A DNA stretch of 64,000 nucleotides from an uncultured Barnesiella sp. (GCA_944320995.1 CALUJQ010000012.1:1-64000); one strand, 5' to 3'; shown: positions 8,465 through 18,051, numbered from the stretch's first letter. A program made the numbers and translations. Notes: a model not told the origin generated them from the letters alone.

Positions 8465-9868
8465 ATGAAGACATTTTCCAAAAAATGGGTTATCGTAACC
8501 CTGATTTTATTCATCACGACAACCCTATCGGCCAAAACGCCCAAGTATATTTTCTACTGCATCGGTGACGGCATGAGTTTTTCACACGTGGTAATGACAC
8601 AACTTTTCTATGAACGCGGAGGCTACAACGATGGCAAAGAGTCCTTGATATTTCTTGACTTTCCCATTCACTCTGCCATCAGAACCCATGCCAACAACAG
8701 CATAATCACCTGTTCGGCTGCCGCCGGCACGGCACTGGCAACCGGACATAAAACCAATTTGGAATACGTCGGCATCGACCCCGATAAAAAACCGCTCACC
8801 TCTATTGCCAAACAATTACGGGACAAAGGCTATGGTGTGGGAATCATCACAAGCGGGCAACTCAACGACGCTACTCCTGCCGCCTTTTTTGCCTCACAAA
8901 TGAGAAAAGAGGCTTATCTCATCGGGAAAGAAGGAGCCGACAGCCAATTTGACTTCTTTGCCGGAAGCACATTGAAACAACCTATCTCCAAAGATTCATC
9001 GCAACCCTGCCTATACGATTATTATCGAGAAAAAGGGTATACGATATGCCGAGGAATCGATGGCTACAATACCCAAAAAAACAACAACAAAATACTCTTG
9101 CTCGACGCCGATTCCACTCTTACCTCTTGGTTGCCCTACTTTATTGAGCGTGAGCCTGACCAATTTGGACTTGAATTTATGGTAAAAGCTGGCATCGAAA
9201 CGCTCTACAACAAAAAACAGAAGAAAGGATTTTTCATGATGATCGAAGGCGCAAGTATAGACCATGCCTCCCACCCGAACGATCTTGCTTCCGCCATCAA
9301 AGAGACTATCGAATTTGACCGAAGCATACGTTTAGCATACGAATTTTATAAAAAGCACCCCGACGAAACGCTCATCATCGTTACCGCCGACCACGAAACC
9401 GGTGGCCTTACCATAGGAGAGAATACTTTACGCCCCCTTTACTTGGAGTATGTAAACTACCAAAAAAGATCCAAAGAGTCGCTCTCCAAATTATTTAGCG
9501 GAATGAGGAAAACCGGCGAAATAGACACATGGGAGAAAGCTAAAAACATACTCGCCCAAAACACAGGACTTTGGGATAAAATTCCTGTAAATGCAGGTGA
9601 AGAGGCTCAACTCATGCAATGCTATTACGAAACTATTGTCAAAAAAAGTTCCGAAAAAGAGATTACACTATATTCTCAAAGCGAACCGCTCGTTGCCGAA
9701 GCTATCGCTCTTCTCAACAAAAAAATAGGTGTGGGGTGGACAACTTTCTCACATACCGGCAGTGTCGTCCCATTCTATGCCATTGGTTGTGAAGCCAACC
9801 AATTCGGGTCGGTAAATGACAATACCGAAATTCCCAATACCGTAAGAAAAATTACGAAGATAAAGTAA
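8465..9868 (+). CDS. Alkaline phosphatase family protein
   Basis: A 467-residue secreted phosphatase with a signal peptide (MKTFSKKWVIVTLILFITTTLSA). Landmarks are YCIGDGMS (metal-binding D35), ITCSAAAGTALATGHKT (nucleophile S84), MIEGASIDHASH around residue 265 and IVTADHETGGLT about 45 residues later, all typical of the PhoA superfamily. The residue before the nucleophile is cysteine (C83), where the classical signature has aspartate. An ATG six bases upstream (8459) is an alternative start. The gene stands alone and ends in a strong terminator. With the phosphodiesterase-porin pair at the left edge it hints at phosphate scavenging, although the genes are not contiguous. Confidence 0.88.
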   Translation: MKTFSKKWVIVTLILFITTTLSAKTPKYIFYCIGDGMSFSHVVMTQLFYERGGYNDGKESLIFLDFPIHSAIRTHANNSIITCSAAAGTALATGHKTNLEYVGIDPDKKPLTSIAKQLRDKGYGVGIITSGQLNDATPAAFFASQMRKEAYLIGKEGADSQFDFFAGSTLKQPISKDSSQPCLYDYYREKGYTICRGIDGYNTQKNNNKILLLDADSTLTSWLPYFIEREPDQFGLEFMVKAGIETLYNKKQKKGFFMMIEGASIDHASHPNDLASAIKETIEFDRSIRLAYEFYKKHPDETLIIVTADHETGGLTIGENTLRPLYLEYVNYQKRSKESLSKLFSGMRKTGEIDTWEKAKNILAQNTGLWDKIPVNAGEEAQLMQCYYETIVKKSSEKEITLYSQSEPLVAEAIALLNKKIGVGWTTFSHTGSVVPFYAIGCEANQFGSVNDNTEIPNTVRKITKIK

Positions 9869-9930
9869 AACATGGAAATCTTCCAATCTACTCAACAGTT
9901 CGTTTATGAATCGAGTAGTTCCCTCAAAAA

Positions 9931-9976
9931 AAACATAGAGAGGAGATCTTGCCGGATCTCCTCTCTATGTTTAACC
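9931..9976 (+). terminator. Strong hairpin terminator after the alkaline phosphatase gene
   Basis: A perfect 18-bp inverted repeat (9931-9948 with 9955-9972, core CATAGAGAGGAGATC) and a 6-base loop. The right arm ends in TTT and the left flank is A-rich, so it could also work on the opposite strand, towards which the small lipoprotein gene reads. Confidence 0.8.
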
Positions 9977-10064
9977 TCCTCTCATAGCCTTTTCCAAAAA
10001 ATTCCACAAAAAAAGAGCTAACTCCGTCGGAGCAGCTCCAATTCTTTCTGATTACTGTTGCAAA

Positions 10065-10256
10065 TTATTCAGCAACAACAGCAGCTGCAGTATCAACAGC
10101 AGCAGTGTCAACAGCAGCAGAATCTACCGTTTCTACTACAACTTCTTCTACAACAGCAACGCTATCAGTAGCTTCTGTAGATTCAGCGGCTTTATTGCCA
10201 CAAGAAGCGAACGACATTGCAAATGCAACAGCGAAGAACAAAACTAACTTTTTCAT
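10065..10256 (-). CDS. Small low-complexity lipoprotein
   Basis: A 63-residue protein with a type II signal peptide (MKKLVLFFAVAFAMSFASC, lipobox FASC). After the cysteine it is almost entirely Ala, Val, Thr, Glu and Asp (repeats such as VDTAAVDTAA), strongly acidic and unlikely to fold as a globular domain. It is presumably membrane-anchored with an extended acidic tail. Function is unknown. The ATG at 10256 is chosen over an in-frame TTG nine bases upstream because GAAGGA precedes it and the signal peptide starts there. It has its own promoter. Similar tiny Ala/Glu lipoproteins are common in this order. Confidence 0.75.
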   Translation of the reverse strand: MKKLVLFFAVAFAMSFASCGNKAAESTEATDSVAVVEEVVVETVDSAAVDTAAVDTAAAVVAE

Positions 10257-10305
10257 TTCCTTCAAATTAAAGATAAAACAATATTTTTTTGCTTCAAAAA
10301 CGCTA

Positions 10306-10313
10306 CAAAGGTA
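10306..10313 (-). promoter_or_regulatory. -7 promoter element of the small lipoprotein gene
   Basis: On the minus strand TACCTTTG matches TAnnTTTG, 50 bases before the ATG at 10256. The leader between them is A/T-rich with no clear structure. Confidence 0.55.
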
Positions 10314-10398
10314 TATATTCTTTTCATAAGTTGTACTTCTAATCTTACTTTTTTTTCAGAATCTTTTATTTTTTCTGTAAAAAATCCCTCAAAAAAGG

Positions 10399-12060
10399 TC
10401 AATTATCATATAAATATCGCTTTATACTCCGTTTTGGTGTCTTTTCAAACTCATTGGGATAAAGTTGTATTCGCGAAATTTGCTCATACGGAGCCAACAT
10501 TTTATTCAAGTTATTGCGGACCTCCTCCATCGTCATCGGCAAATCTCTATTGGACACGCCATAACTGTCCATCGCTTCATAATCGGGGAATACCAATGCG
10601 ACCAGTTTCCCTTCGCGCTCGACAACAAGACTCTCCATCACAAACGGCATGTTGTTCAATTTTGTCTCTATCTCTTCGGGATATATATTTTGTCCGTTCG
10701 AGGTAAGAATCATCGTCTTGTACCGTCCTTTTATAAAAATTGTACCGTCGGCGCTCATCGTTCCCATATCGCCGGTATGCAACCAGCCCTCTTCATCGAG
10801 TACGGCTTTCGTCGCCTCTTCGTTTTTATAATAGCCCTTCATCACATGTTCACCACGCACACATATTTCCCCAGGGATATTCTCGGGGTCGAGCGAATCG
10901 ATTTTAGTCTCTACATACCCAAAGAGCGTACGTCCCGAAGACCCGGGTCTGAACTCGCGATGTGGCGTGTAACTGATCAAAGGCGCGCATTCGGTCATTC
11001 CATATCCAACGGTAAAGGGGAACTTTATCTTATGTAGAAAAGCCTCGACCTCGCGATTAATAGGAGCCCCCCCCACAATCACCTCTTCGAATCGTCCGCC
11101 AAAGGCATCGATCAACTTCTTTCTTACTTGCCCGTAGATACGACTATCCAGTATAGGGATATTCAAGGCCCAACGCATAGGAGTTTTATTGAGCAAAGGC
11201 TGTATCTGCTTCTTGTAAATCTTTTCCAAAATGAGTGGTACGCAAATAATCAGGTTGGGCCTTACCTCTTCCAATGCCTTTAACAGAATCTTGGGCGAAG
11301 GGATTTTTCCCAACAAAGTTATATGTGTACCTACCGCCAGCGGGACCAACAAGTCAAACGCACAACCATAGGCATGAGCCAGTGGCAAGAATGAGATACA
11401 TTTACTGCCTCGATAATGCAGATGCGAACGAACACCAAACATGACATTTCCCGCCAGATTATTCCCGGTCAACATCACCCCTTTGCTAAAACCGGTCGTG
11501 CCCGAGGTATAGTTAATCAGGATAACCTTGTCGTTGTCCAGATCGGCATACTTTATATCTTCACGGCTGAATCCATTGGGATAGGTCGACTTAAACCGAC
11601 GTTTCATATCCCGCAAGCACTTGGCAATCTCCTCTCCATCGCGTTGCACAAGGCACGAGAAATCCTGCAACGAGATTGCGGCCCTCACCTCGGGCAACTT
11701 TTCCATCTCGATATTTTCCCAAATATGGTCGCCCACAAACAGCAATATCGAATCGGAATGGTTGACGATATGGTGTATATCATGGTGATTGAACTCTTGG
11801 AGAATAGGTACCAAGATAGCGCCATACGAGATAGTCGCCATAAATGCTATGCACCAGTTGGGGGTGTTCTTCCCGACCAAGGCGATCTTATCGCCCCGTC
11901 GGATTTGACAATGCCGGAAGAGAATGTGCAACTTGGCAATCTCCCGCGCCATATCTTGATAAGTATAAGTCCGCTGGTCGTTATAGTCTGTCAAAGCAGG
12001 CAACTCCCAATTCTCACGAAAACTCGATTCGTATATTTTTATAAAATTTTCGGGAATCAT
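10399..12060 (-). CDS. Long-chain acyl-CoA synthetase / AMP-binding enzyme
   Basis: A 553-residue member of the ANL superfamily. The P-loop-like motif LINYTSGTTGFSKGVML is near residue 180. The adenylation motif YGMTECAPLISY is near 360, and the hinge region GWLHTGDMG followed by GRYKTMILTSNGQNIYPEEIE is near 435-470. The family activates a fatty acid with ATP to acyl-AMP and then acyl-CoA. There is no signal peptide, so it acts in the cytoplasm or on the inner membrane. It is a single-gene unit with its own promoter. Chain-length preference is not readable, and activation of another carboxylic acid is possible. Confidence 0.88.
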   Translation of the reverse strand: MIPENFIKIYESSFRENWELPALTDYNDQRTYTYQDMAREIAKLHILFRHCQIRRGDKIALVGKNTPNWCIAFMATISYGAILVPILQEFNHHDIHHIVNHSDSILLFVGDHIWENIEMEKLPEVRAAISLQDFSCLVQRDGEEIAKCLRDMKRRFKSTYPNGFSREDIKYADLDNDKVILINYTSGTTGFSKGVMLTGNNLAGNVMFGVRSHLHYRGSKCISFLPLAHAYGCAFDLLVPLAVGTHITLLGKIPSPKILLKALEEVRPNLIICVPLILEKIYKKQIQPLLNKTPMRWALNIPILDSRIYGQVRKKLIDAFGGRFEEVIVGGAPINREVEAFLHKIKFPFTVGYGMTECAPLISYTPHREFRPGSSGRTLFGYVETKIDSLDPENIPGEICVRGEHVMKGYYKNEEATKAVLDEEGWLHTGDMGTMSADGTIFIKGRYKTMILTSNGQNIYPEEIETKLNNMPFVMESLVVEREGKLVALVFPDYEAMDSYGVSNRDLPMTMEEVRNNLNKMLAPYEQISRIQLYPNEFEKTPKRSIKRYLYDN

Positions 12061-12085
12061 ATAAAAAAATTAAATTGTTCAAGGG

Positions 12086-12093
12086 CAAATATA
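12086..12093 (-). promoter_or_regulatory. -7 promoter element of the acyl-CoA synthetase gene
   Basis: Minus-strand TATATTTG, 25 bases upstream of the ATG at 12060. It shares the 147-bp gap with the divergent mtaB promoter. Confidence 0.6.
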
Positions 12094-12168
12094 CAACATT
12101 GTTTGTAAAATCATTCATTCATACCTAACTATTAGAATTCCTAAATGCACATTTTCAAACGAAATGCG

Positions 12169-12189
12169 TAACTTTGTCACCTATATTTG
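12169..12189 (+). promoter_or_regulatory. Twin -7 elements upstream of mtaB
   Basis: TAACTTTG (12169-12176) and TATATTTG (12182-12189) both match TAnnTTTG and are 13 bp apart in the same orientation. The second lies only 18 bases before the mtaB ATG, so one of the two transcripts would be nearly leaderless. Confidence 0.5.
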
Positions 12190-12207
12190 CATTTCGACCG
12201 GTAGAAG

Positions 12208-13524
12208 ATGATAGATATTCATACATTTCAAAATAAAACAGCGGCCTACTACACACTGGGTTGCAAACTCAATTTCGCCGAGACTTCCACGATTGGTAAA
12301 ATGCTCGAAGAGAACGGTATCCGCAAAGCCCGACCGGGAGAAATCGCCGACATCTGCATTGTCAACACCTGTTCCGTCACCGAATTGGCCGATAAAAAAT
12401 GCCGGCAAACAATCCGCAAGATAGCCCGCCGGCATCCCGGGGCCTTTATTGTTGTTACCGGTTGTTACGCCCAACTGAAACCCGAGGAAATCACCCATAT
12501 TCCCGAGGTCGATTTAGTGATAGGGACCGAGCAGAAACTCGACATCCTGCAATACTTGGGAGATTTGCAGCATAAACAAACCGGCGAGATAATCACCACG
12601 CCCACCAAAGATATAAAAAAGTTCTCCCCATCTTGTTCCCGGGGCGACCGCACCCGATATTTCTTGAAAGTACAAGACGGGTGTGACTATTACTGTACTT
12701 ACTGTACAATCCCTTTCGCCCGGGGGCGAAGCCGCAGCGGGACCATCGCACAGCTCACCGAACAGGCTCGGGAAGTGGCGGCCGCAGGAGGGAAAGAGAT
12801 TGTCATCACGGGTGTCAACATCGGCGACTTCGGCAAGCAAACCGGTGAAACATTTCTTGACCTGATCCGGTCGCTCGACGAGGTGGAGGGCATCGAACAT
12901 TATCGCATCTCCTCGATTGAACCCAATCTGCTCACCGACGGAATCATCGCATTTGTCGCCGCTTCAAAACGTTTCGCACCACACTTCCATATACCCCTGC
13001 AATCGGGGAGCGACACTGTTTTGAAACTAATGCGGCGTCACTACGACACTGCCCTATTTGCCCACAAGATAGCGACAATCCGCCAGATGATACCCGATGC
13101 GTTCATCGGGGTTGACCTCATTACCGGAGTAAGAGGAGAGACGGAGGAATTGTTCGAAGAGAGCCGGCAATTCGTCGATAGCCTCGACATCTCTCAACTG
13201 CATGTATTCACCTATTCCGAGCGAGCCGGTACGCAAGCCTTGAAAATAGAACCTGTCGTTCCCATTCCCGAGCGGCACGACCGTTGCCGACGCATGCTCG
13301 AAATATCGGAAAAGAAACTACACCAGTTTTATACCCGATACCGGGGGACGGTCCGCCCCGTACTGTTTGAGCAACCGCGTAAAGGGGCGCCCATGCACGG
13401 CTTTACCGACAACTATATACGGGTCGAAATGCCCTACCGCAAAGAGTGGGTCAACACTTGCCAAACAGTAAAACTGGGAGCATTCAATGAAACGGGCGAT
13501 GCACTCCTTGCCTCCCAAATATAA
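12208..13524 (+). CDS. mtaB: tRNA t6A37 methylthiotransferase
   Basis: A 438-residue radical-SAM methylthiotransferase that converts t6A37 to ms2t6A in ANN-decoding tRNAs. The N-terminal UPF0004 domain shows TLGCKLNFAET, the cysteine in IVNTCSVTE and VVTGCYAQL (second Fe-S cluster). The radical-SAM motif CDYYCTYCTIPFARGRSRSG (CxxxCxxC) follows near residue 155, then a C-terminal TRAM-like region. The CKxNxxE and CxxP features favour MtaB over MiaB or RimO. It starts a plus-strand run with the acyltransferase gene 10 bp downstream. Confidence 0.92.
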   Translation: MIDIHTFQNKTAAYYTLGCKLNFAETSTIGKMLEENGIRKARPGEIADICIVNTCSVTELADKKCRQTIRKIARRHPGAFIVVTGCYAQLKPEEITHIPEVDLVIGTEQKLDILQYLGDLQHKQTGEIITTPTKDIKKFSPSCSRGDRTRYFLKVQDGCDYYCTYCTIPFARGRSRSGTIAQLTEQAREVAAAGGKEIVITGVNIGDFGKQTGETFLDLIRSLDEVEGIEHYRISSIEPNLLTDGIIAFVAASKRFAPHFHIPLQSGSDTVLKLMRRHYDTALFAHKIATIRQMIPDAFIGVDLITGVRGETEELFEESRQFVDSLDISQLHVFTYSERAGTQALKIEPVVPIPERHDRCRRMLEISEKKLHQFYTRYRGTVRPVLFEQPRKGAPMHGFTDNYIRVEMPYRKEWVNTCQTVKLGAFNETGDALLASQI

Positions 13525-13534
13525 ATTTTGTTCC

Positions 13535-14446
13535 ATGAAGAAAGAGACTTGTCAAAATATTATCTATTTCCCGCTTTATGTATGGTTCAAACTGCATGCC
13601 CTGTTGCCCATGCGCATGCTCTATGTATTGTCCGACATCTTGTTTTTCCCGCTCTACTACCTTGTACATTACCGGCGGAAACTGGTGCAAGAAAATCTGC
13701 GCAATGCTTTTCCTCAAAAAAACAAACAGGAATTGAAGATAATCGAGAAGAAATTTTATCACCACTTTTGCGATTACATCGTCGAGACCATCAAACTCCT
13801 GCATATTTCAGACAAAGAGATGCGTCGTCGCATGGTATTCGAGCAGGTCGAAATCATCGACCGTCTTTTCGACCAGAACCGTTCCATCATTATTTTACTG
13901 GGGCATTTCGGGAATTGGGAATGGATACCGTCCATTACCCTATGGACTCAAACGACCGGAGTCATATTTGCCCAAATATACCGTCCGCTCAACAACGAGT
14001 GGTTCGACCGTTTCTTCCTGCGACTACGTTCCCGGTTCGGGTCTGTAGGTATCGCAAAAAAAGAGACGCTACGCGCCATTTTACAGATGAAACGCTCCGG
14101 GAAACCCTCGATTACCGGATTTATGGCCGACCAAACCCCTTCACCGGCCAATATCCACCACTGGGCTCAATTCCTGTCGCAAGACTCGCCGGTACTTACC
14201 GGATACGAAAAAATCGCCCGTAAAACCGATTTCGCCGTACTCTATTTCGATGTTGAGATTGTCAAACGAGGATATTACAAGACCACGGTACGGGAGGTCG
14301 CTTTGCAACCCAACGAATGTTCCGAGTTCGAGATTACCGACCGCTACACGTCCTTGATGGAGCAAACCATACTGCGCAACCCTTGGGCTTGGCTATGGAC
14401 TCACAAACGCTGGAAATACAAACATGAAAACTTCCCCGACTCTTGA
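13535..14446 (+). CDS. Lipid A acyltransferase, LpxL/HtrB-like
   Basis: A 303-residue inner-membrane-associated acyltransferase of the LpxL/LpxM (lysophospholipid acyltransferase) superfamily. An N-terminal hydrophobic segment (LLPMRMLYVLSDILFFPLYYL) precedes the catalytic HX4E motif in ILLGHFGNWEW near residue 130. FMADQTPSP follows further down. In the family these enzymes add a secondary acyl chain to lipid A precursors. The ATG at 13535 is chosen because the upstream in-frame extension overlaps mtaB and precedes the hydrophobic segment without homology-like sequence. It is sandwiched between mtaB and a GT2 gene with gaps of 10 and 1 bp, a likely operon. Confidence 0.87.
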   Translation: MKKETCQNIIYFPLYVWFKLHALLPMRMLYVLSDILFFPLYYLVHYRRKLVQENLRNAFPQKNKQELKIIEKKFYHHFCDYIVETIKLLHISDKEMRRRMVFEQVEIIDRLFDQNRSIIILLGHFGNWEWIPSITLWTQTTGVIFAQIYRPLNNEWFDRFFLRLRSRFGSVGIAKKETLRAILQMKRSGKPSITGFMADQTPSPANIHHWAQFLSQDSPVLTGYEKIARKTDFAVLYFDVEIVKRGYYKTTVREVALQPNECSEFEITDRYTSLMEQTILRNPWAWLWTHKRWKYKHENFPDS

Positions 14447-14447
14447 T

Positions 14448-15443
14448 ATGAAAAAAATTGCCGTCGTCATTCTCAACTGGAACGGGGCCGAATTGCTCCG
14501 CCGGTTCCTCCCTTCGGTTTGCACACACACCAACACCGAGATAGCCGACGTTATCGTCGTCGATAACGGGTCGAACGACAACTCGTGCGAGTTGCTCAAA
14601 CAGGAATTTCCACAGGTACGCACGTTGCTTTTCCCCAAAAATTACGGATTTGCCGAGGGGTACAACCGGGCATTGGATACTCTCGACTACGAATATACCG
14701 TACTACTCAACTCCGATGTGGAGACCGCTCCCCATTGGCTCGAACCTCTACTCGATTTTGCCGAAGCAAACCCCGACGTGGCTGCCTGCCAACCCAAAAT
14801 TAAATCCTTGCAGAATCGTGGCAAATTTGAATATGCCGGTGCGGCCGGCGGATTTATCGACCGTTACGGCTATCCCTTCTGCCGGGGGAGGATATTCGGC
14901 ACGATAGAGACCGACCGGGGACAATATGACGACAAACCTTGCGACATATTTTGGGCCAGCGGTGCCGCCCTCTTCGTCCGCACCGCTGTCTATCGGGAAG
15001 TTGGAGGTCTCGACCCGCTCTTTTTTGCGCACATGGAAGAGATAGACCTCTGCTGGCGCATACACCTTGCCGGTTATCGGGTCGCCGTCGTACCACAAAG
15101 TACCGTCTATCATCAGGGAGGGGCCTCGCTCGATGCGGCCAACCCGAAGAAAACCTACCTCAATTTCCGCAACAATTTGCTCATGTTGCACAAAAATCTG
15201 CCTTGCAAAGAGGGAAAAAGTATCTTGTTTATACGCCGACTGTACGACTCATTGGCGTTTGTCCGCTTCGTCCTGTTGGGCCAATTTCCCCATGCACGGG
15301 CCATACTCCGGGCCCATAACGATTTCAGGGAAATGCGCAGAGCATACACCCGGCTTCCCGAGGTGAACCTGTTGGGTACATTCCCCGAGACCCGGCGCAA
15401 TATAACCATAGACTATTTTCTCAAACGGAAAAAACGATTTTAG
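14448..15443 (+). CDS. Family 2 glycosyltransferase (rhamnosyltransferase-like)
   Basis: A 331-residue GT2 enzyme with IAVVILNWNGAELL at the N-terminus, VVDNGSNDNS, the DxD-like NSDVETAP near residue 90, and FFAHMEEIDLCWR around 195 (the ED-x-DL motif of WbbL-type transferases). A C-terminal amphipathic tail follows. These enzymes usually build O-antigen, capsule or other surface glycans from nucleotide sugars. An in-frame ATG at 14424 inside the previous gene is an alternative start. ATG 14448, one base after the previous stop, is preferred because it abuts the catalytic domain. The acceptor and sugar are unknown. Confidence 0.86.
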   Translation: MKKIAVVILNWNGAELLRRFLPSVCTHTNTEIADVIVVDNGSNDNSCELLKQEFPQVRTLLFPKNYGFAEGYNRALDTLDYEYTVLLNSDVETAPHWLEPLLDFAEANPDVAACQPKIKSLQNRGKFEYAGAAGGFIDRYGYPFCRGRIFGTIETDRGQYDDKPCDIFWASGAALFVRTAVYREVGGLDPLFFAHMEEIDLCWRIHLAGYRVAVVPQSTVYHQGGASLDAANPKKTYLNFRNNLLMLHKNLPCKEGKSILFIRRLYDSLAFVRFVLLGQFPHARAILRAHNDFREMRRAYTRLPEVNLLGTFPETRRNITIDYFLKRKKRF

Positions 15444-15455
15444 CCGTTGCGCTCC

Positions 15456-16673
15456 TTAACGGAACATCTTCACTACCCGTTCCAACGCCGCGATAAAAGT
15501 ATCGGCCTCGGCTTGGGTATTATAGGCGGCAAACGATACCCGCACAGTCCCCTCTATCCCGAGAGTAGTCATCAACGGCTGTGCGCAATGATGCCCCGTG
15601 CGGACGGCTACCCCCAATTTGTCGAGCAGCATGCCCATATCGTAGTGGTGTATGCCATCGACCAAGAATGAGATTACGGCACTCTTGTGCGACGAAGTCC
15701 CGAAGATACGCATTCCCTCGATCTGCTGCATACGGCCGGTCGTATATCGCAGCAATTCATTCTCATGGGCGGCAATCGCTTCCAGTCCGATACTATCGAC
15801 ATAGTCGAGTGCCGAGGCAAAAGCCGCAGTACCTACATAATCGGGAGTCCCCGCCTCGAATTTGAAAGGAAGCTCTCCAAAAGTCGTACCCGAAAAATCG
15901 ACATGGGCAATCATCTCGCCACCCCCTTGATAGGGAGGCATGGCATCGAGCCACTTCTCCTTGCCATACAACACGCCTATTCCCGTAGGGCCATAAACCT
16001 TATGAGCCGAAAAGGCATAGAAATCGGCATCCAGTTCCTGCACATTCACACGCAAATGGGGAATTCCCTGCGCACCATCGACCAAAACGGGAACACCTTG
16101 CGAATGGGCATAGGCAATCATCTCGGCTACGGGATTGATTGTGCCCAAGACATTCGAGACATGGGTAACCCCTACCAAACGGGTACGCTCGTTGAACAAC
16201 TGCTTATATACATCGAGTTCGAGTTCACCCCGCTCGTTAATCGGCACCACCCGCAACTTGATGTTGCGCCGACGTTGCAAAAGCTGCCACGGAACGATAT
16301 TGGCATGATGCTCCATGACCGTGAGAATCACCTCGTCGCCATCGTGCAGGAACTCGTCACCAAACGACGAAGCCACCAGATTGATTGCTTCGGTAGTTCC
16401 CCGGGTAAAAACGATCTCGCTCGACGACCCGGCACCGATAAACTGCTGTACGCGCCGGCGTGCCGCCTCGTGAGCATCGGTAGCTTCCTGACTGAGCGTA
16501 TGGACCCCGCGATGCACATTGGCATTCACCCGATAATAGGTATCGGCGATATGATCGACTACACACTTGGGGGTTTGCGACGTAGCTCCGTTATCAAGGT
16601 AAATAAGCGGACGCCCCGAGACCTCTCGTTTCAAAATAGGAAAGTCTTCCCTGATTTTCTCTACATCAAACAT
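15456..16673 (-). CDS. sufS: Cysteine desulfurase of the SUF system
   Basis: A 405-residue PLP enzyme that takes sulfur from cysteine for Fe-S cluster assembly. Motifs include YLDNGATSQTPK near residue 25, FTRGTTEAINLVA, the PLP-lysine segment AFSAHKVYGPTGIGVLYG near 225, and the sulfur-carrying cysteine in RTGHHCAQPL near 365. The group II (SufS) class is indicated by the RTGHHCAQP loop. It is the last gene of cvpA-sufB-sufC-sufD-sufS. No sufE or sufU sulfur-acceptor gene follows, because the next gene is a convergent glycosyltransferase. Confidence 0.94.
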   Translation of the reverse strand: MFDVEKIREDFPILKREVSGRPLIYLDNGATSQTPKCVVDHIADTYYRVNANVHRGVHTLSQEATDAHEAARRRVQQFIGAGSSSEIVFTRGTTEAINLVASSFGDEFLHDGDEVILTVMEHHANIVPWQLLQRRRNIKLRVVPINERGELELDVYKQLFNERTRLVGVTHVSNVLGTINPVAEMIAYAHSQGVPVLVDGAQGIPHLRVNVQELDADFYAFSAHKVYGPTGIGVLYGKEKWLDAMPPYQGGGEMIAHVDFSGTTFGELPFKFEAGTPDYVGTAAFASALDYVDSIGLEAIAAHENELLRYTTGRMQQIEGMRIFGTSSHKSAVISFLVDGIHHYDMGMLLDKLGVAVRTGHHCAQPLMTTLGIEGTVRVSFAAYNTQAEADTFIAALERVVKMFR

Positions 16674-16701
16674 GGCTCGATTCCTCTCTTTTTCTTTATT
16701 C

Positions 16702-18051
16702 TTAACGACACGCCCGACAACCCGAACATTTAGCCAACTCGCCCCGAAAACGTTTCTCGACCAACTGGCGCAAACGGTCCTTCAAGGCATCGAGTCGCAC
16801 TTGCTCGATGACATCGTTGGTGAAAGCAAACATCAGCAACATGCGAGCTTCGGCCTCGGGAATACCCCGCGAACGCATATAAAAGAGGGCATTCTGGTCG
16901 AGCTGTCCCACGGTAGCACCGTGGCTGCACTTCACATCGTCGGCATAAATTTCGAGTTGCGGTTTGGTGTACATCTTGGCCAGCGGCGAAGCGCACAAGT
17001 TTTTATTGCTTTGGTATGCCTCGGTCTTCTGTGCGCCATGACGCACCAATATCCGACCGGCAAACGAACCTCGGGCCGAATCGTTCAATACATATTTAAA
17101 TAACTCATTGCTATGGCAATGCGAAACGGCATGGTCGATAAAGGTATAAGTGTCAACCGACTGCTCTTTATCGACAATGGCCATGCCACAAAGCGACAGT
17201 TCGGCATGCTCACCGGCAAATTCGGTATAATAGTTGCTGCGGGTAACCCCATTGTGCAACACAATGCCATTGACCAGCACATTCGACCGGGCACCCTGCC
17301 GCACGAATACCGACGCCACTTTCGTGGTATTCTCGGACGATTCCTCCATATCGTAATAGTCAAACACGGCATCGTCGTCCACAAAAATTTCGCAGACCTG
17401 CGACGAAAGGAATTTCACCGCAGCATCGTCCGAATGGTCACACACCAGCAACTTGGCTTGCGCCCCCTTGCCCACGACAATCAACAAACGGCGATTTACC
17501 ATGAAATCAACATTACCTTGCAGGATATTCACCAACTGGATAGGTTTCTCGAGTACCATGCCATCAGGCACATACAGAAAGAATCCGTCTTGTGCAAAGG
17601 CGGTATTCAAAGCAACCGTCCCGTCGCGTTTCATATCGGCTATCCGGCCGTAATAACGCGACACCAACCCGGGGTATTTTACCGACATTTCACGCAGGCT
17701 TCCGACCAAAACCCCGTCGGGAAGTTTCGCAGCGGCCGGTTGAACCGACTTGTAGAACGAGTCGTTCACCACAAAATAGAGTAATGTACTCAAATTGGGG
17801 ACATCGCACCGGAAAACCTCATACGGATTGACCTCTATTTCAATTCTCCCCAAATTCAACCCGTAATCGGGTGCATAAATCGACTCTATATCGGTGCGGC
17901 GATGCTCTTCGTCTTTCAGCGAAGGCAGCCCCCGGCTTTCCAACAGAGCCACAGCCTCATCACGCAATCCATTCATCACCTCCGACGAATGTGTATCGAT
18001 CAAATTCTTCTGCGACTTGTACAATTCTATGTATTGCTGTACTGCATTCAT
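16702..18051 (-). CDS. sufD: Fe-S cluster assembly scaffold SufD
   Basis: A 449-residue SufBD-family protein, partner of SufB and SufC in the SUF scaffold. The C-terminal half carries the SufBD beta-helix with ILVRHGAQKTEAYQSNKNL, LEIYADDVKCSHGATVGQLD and FYMRSRGIPEAEARMLLMFA, all hallmark segments. Lower N-terminal conservation and its place between sufC and sufS distinguish it from SufB. It is separated from sufS by 28 bp and from sufC by 6 bp. Confidence 0.94.
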   Translation of the reverse strand: MNAVQQYIELYKSQKNLIDTHSSEVMNGLRDEAVALLESRGLPSLKDEEHRRTDIESIYAPDYGLNLGRIEIEVNPYEVFRCDVPNLSTLLYFVVNDSFYKSVQPAAAKLPDGVLVGSLREMSVKYPGLVSRYYGRIADMKRDGTVALNTAFAQDGFFLYVPDGMVLEKPIQLVNILQGNVDFMVNRRLLIVVGKGAQAKLLVCDHSDDAAVKFLSSQVCEIFVDDDAVFDYYDMEESSENTTKVASVFVRQGARSNVLVNGIVLHNGVTRSNYYTEFAGEHAELSLCGMAIVDKEQSVDTYTFIDHAVSHCHSNELFKYVLNDSARGSFAGRILVRHGAQKTEAYQSNKNLCASPLAKMYTKPQLEIYADDVKCSHGATVGQLDQNALFYMRSRGIPEAEARMLLMFAFTNDVIEQVRLDALKDRLRQLVEKRFRGELAKCSGCRACR

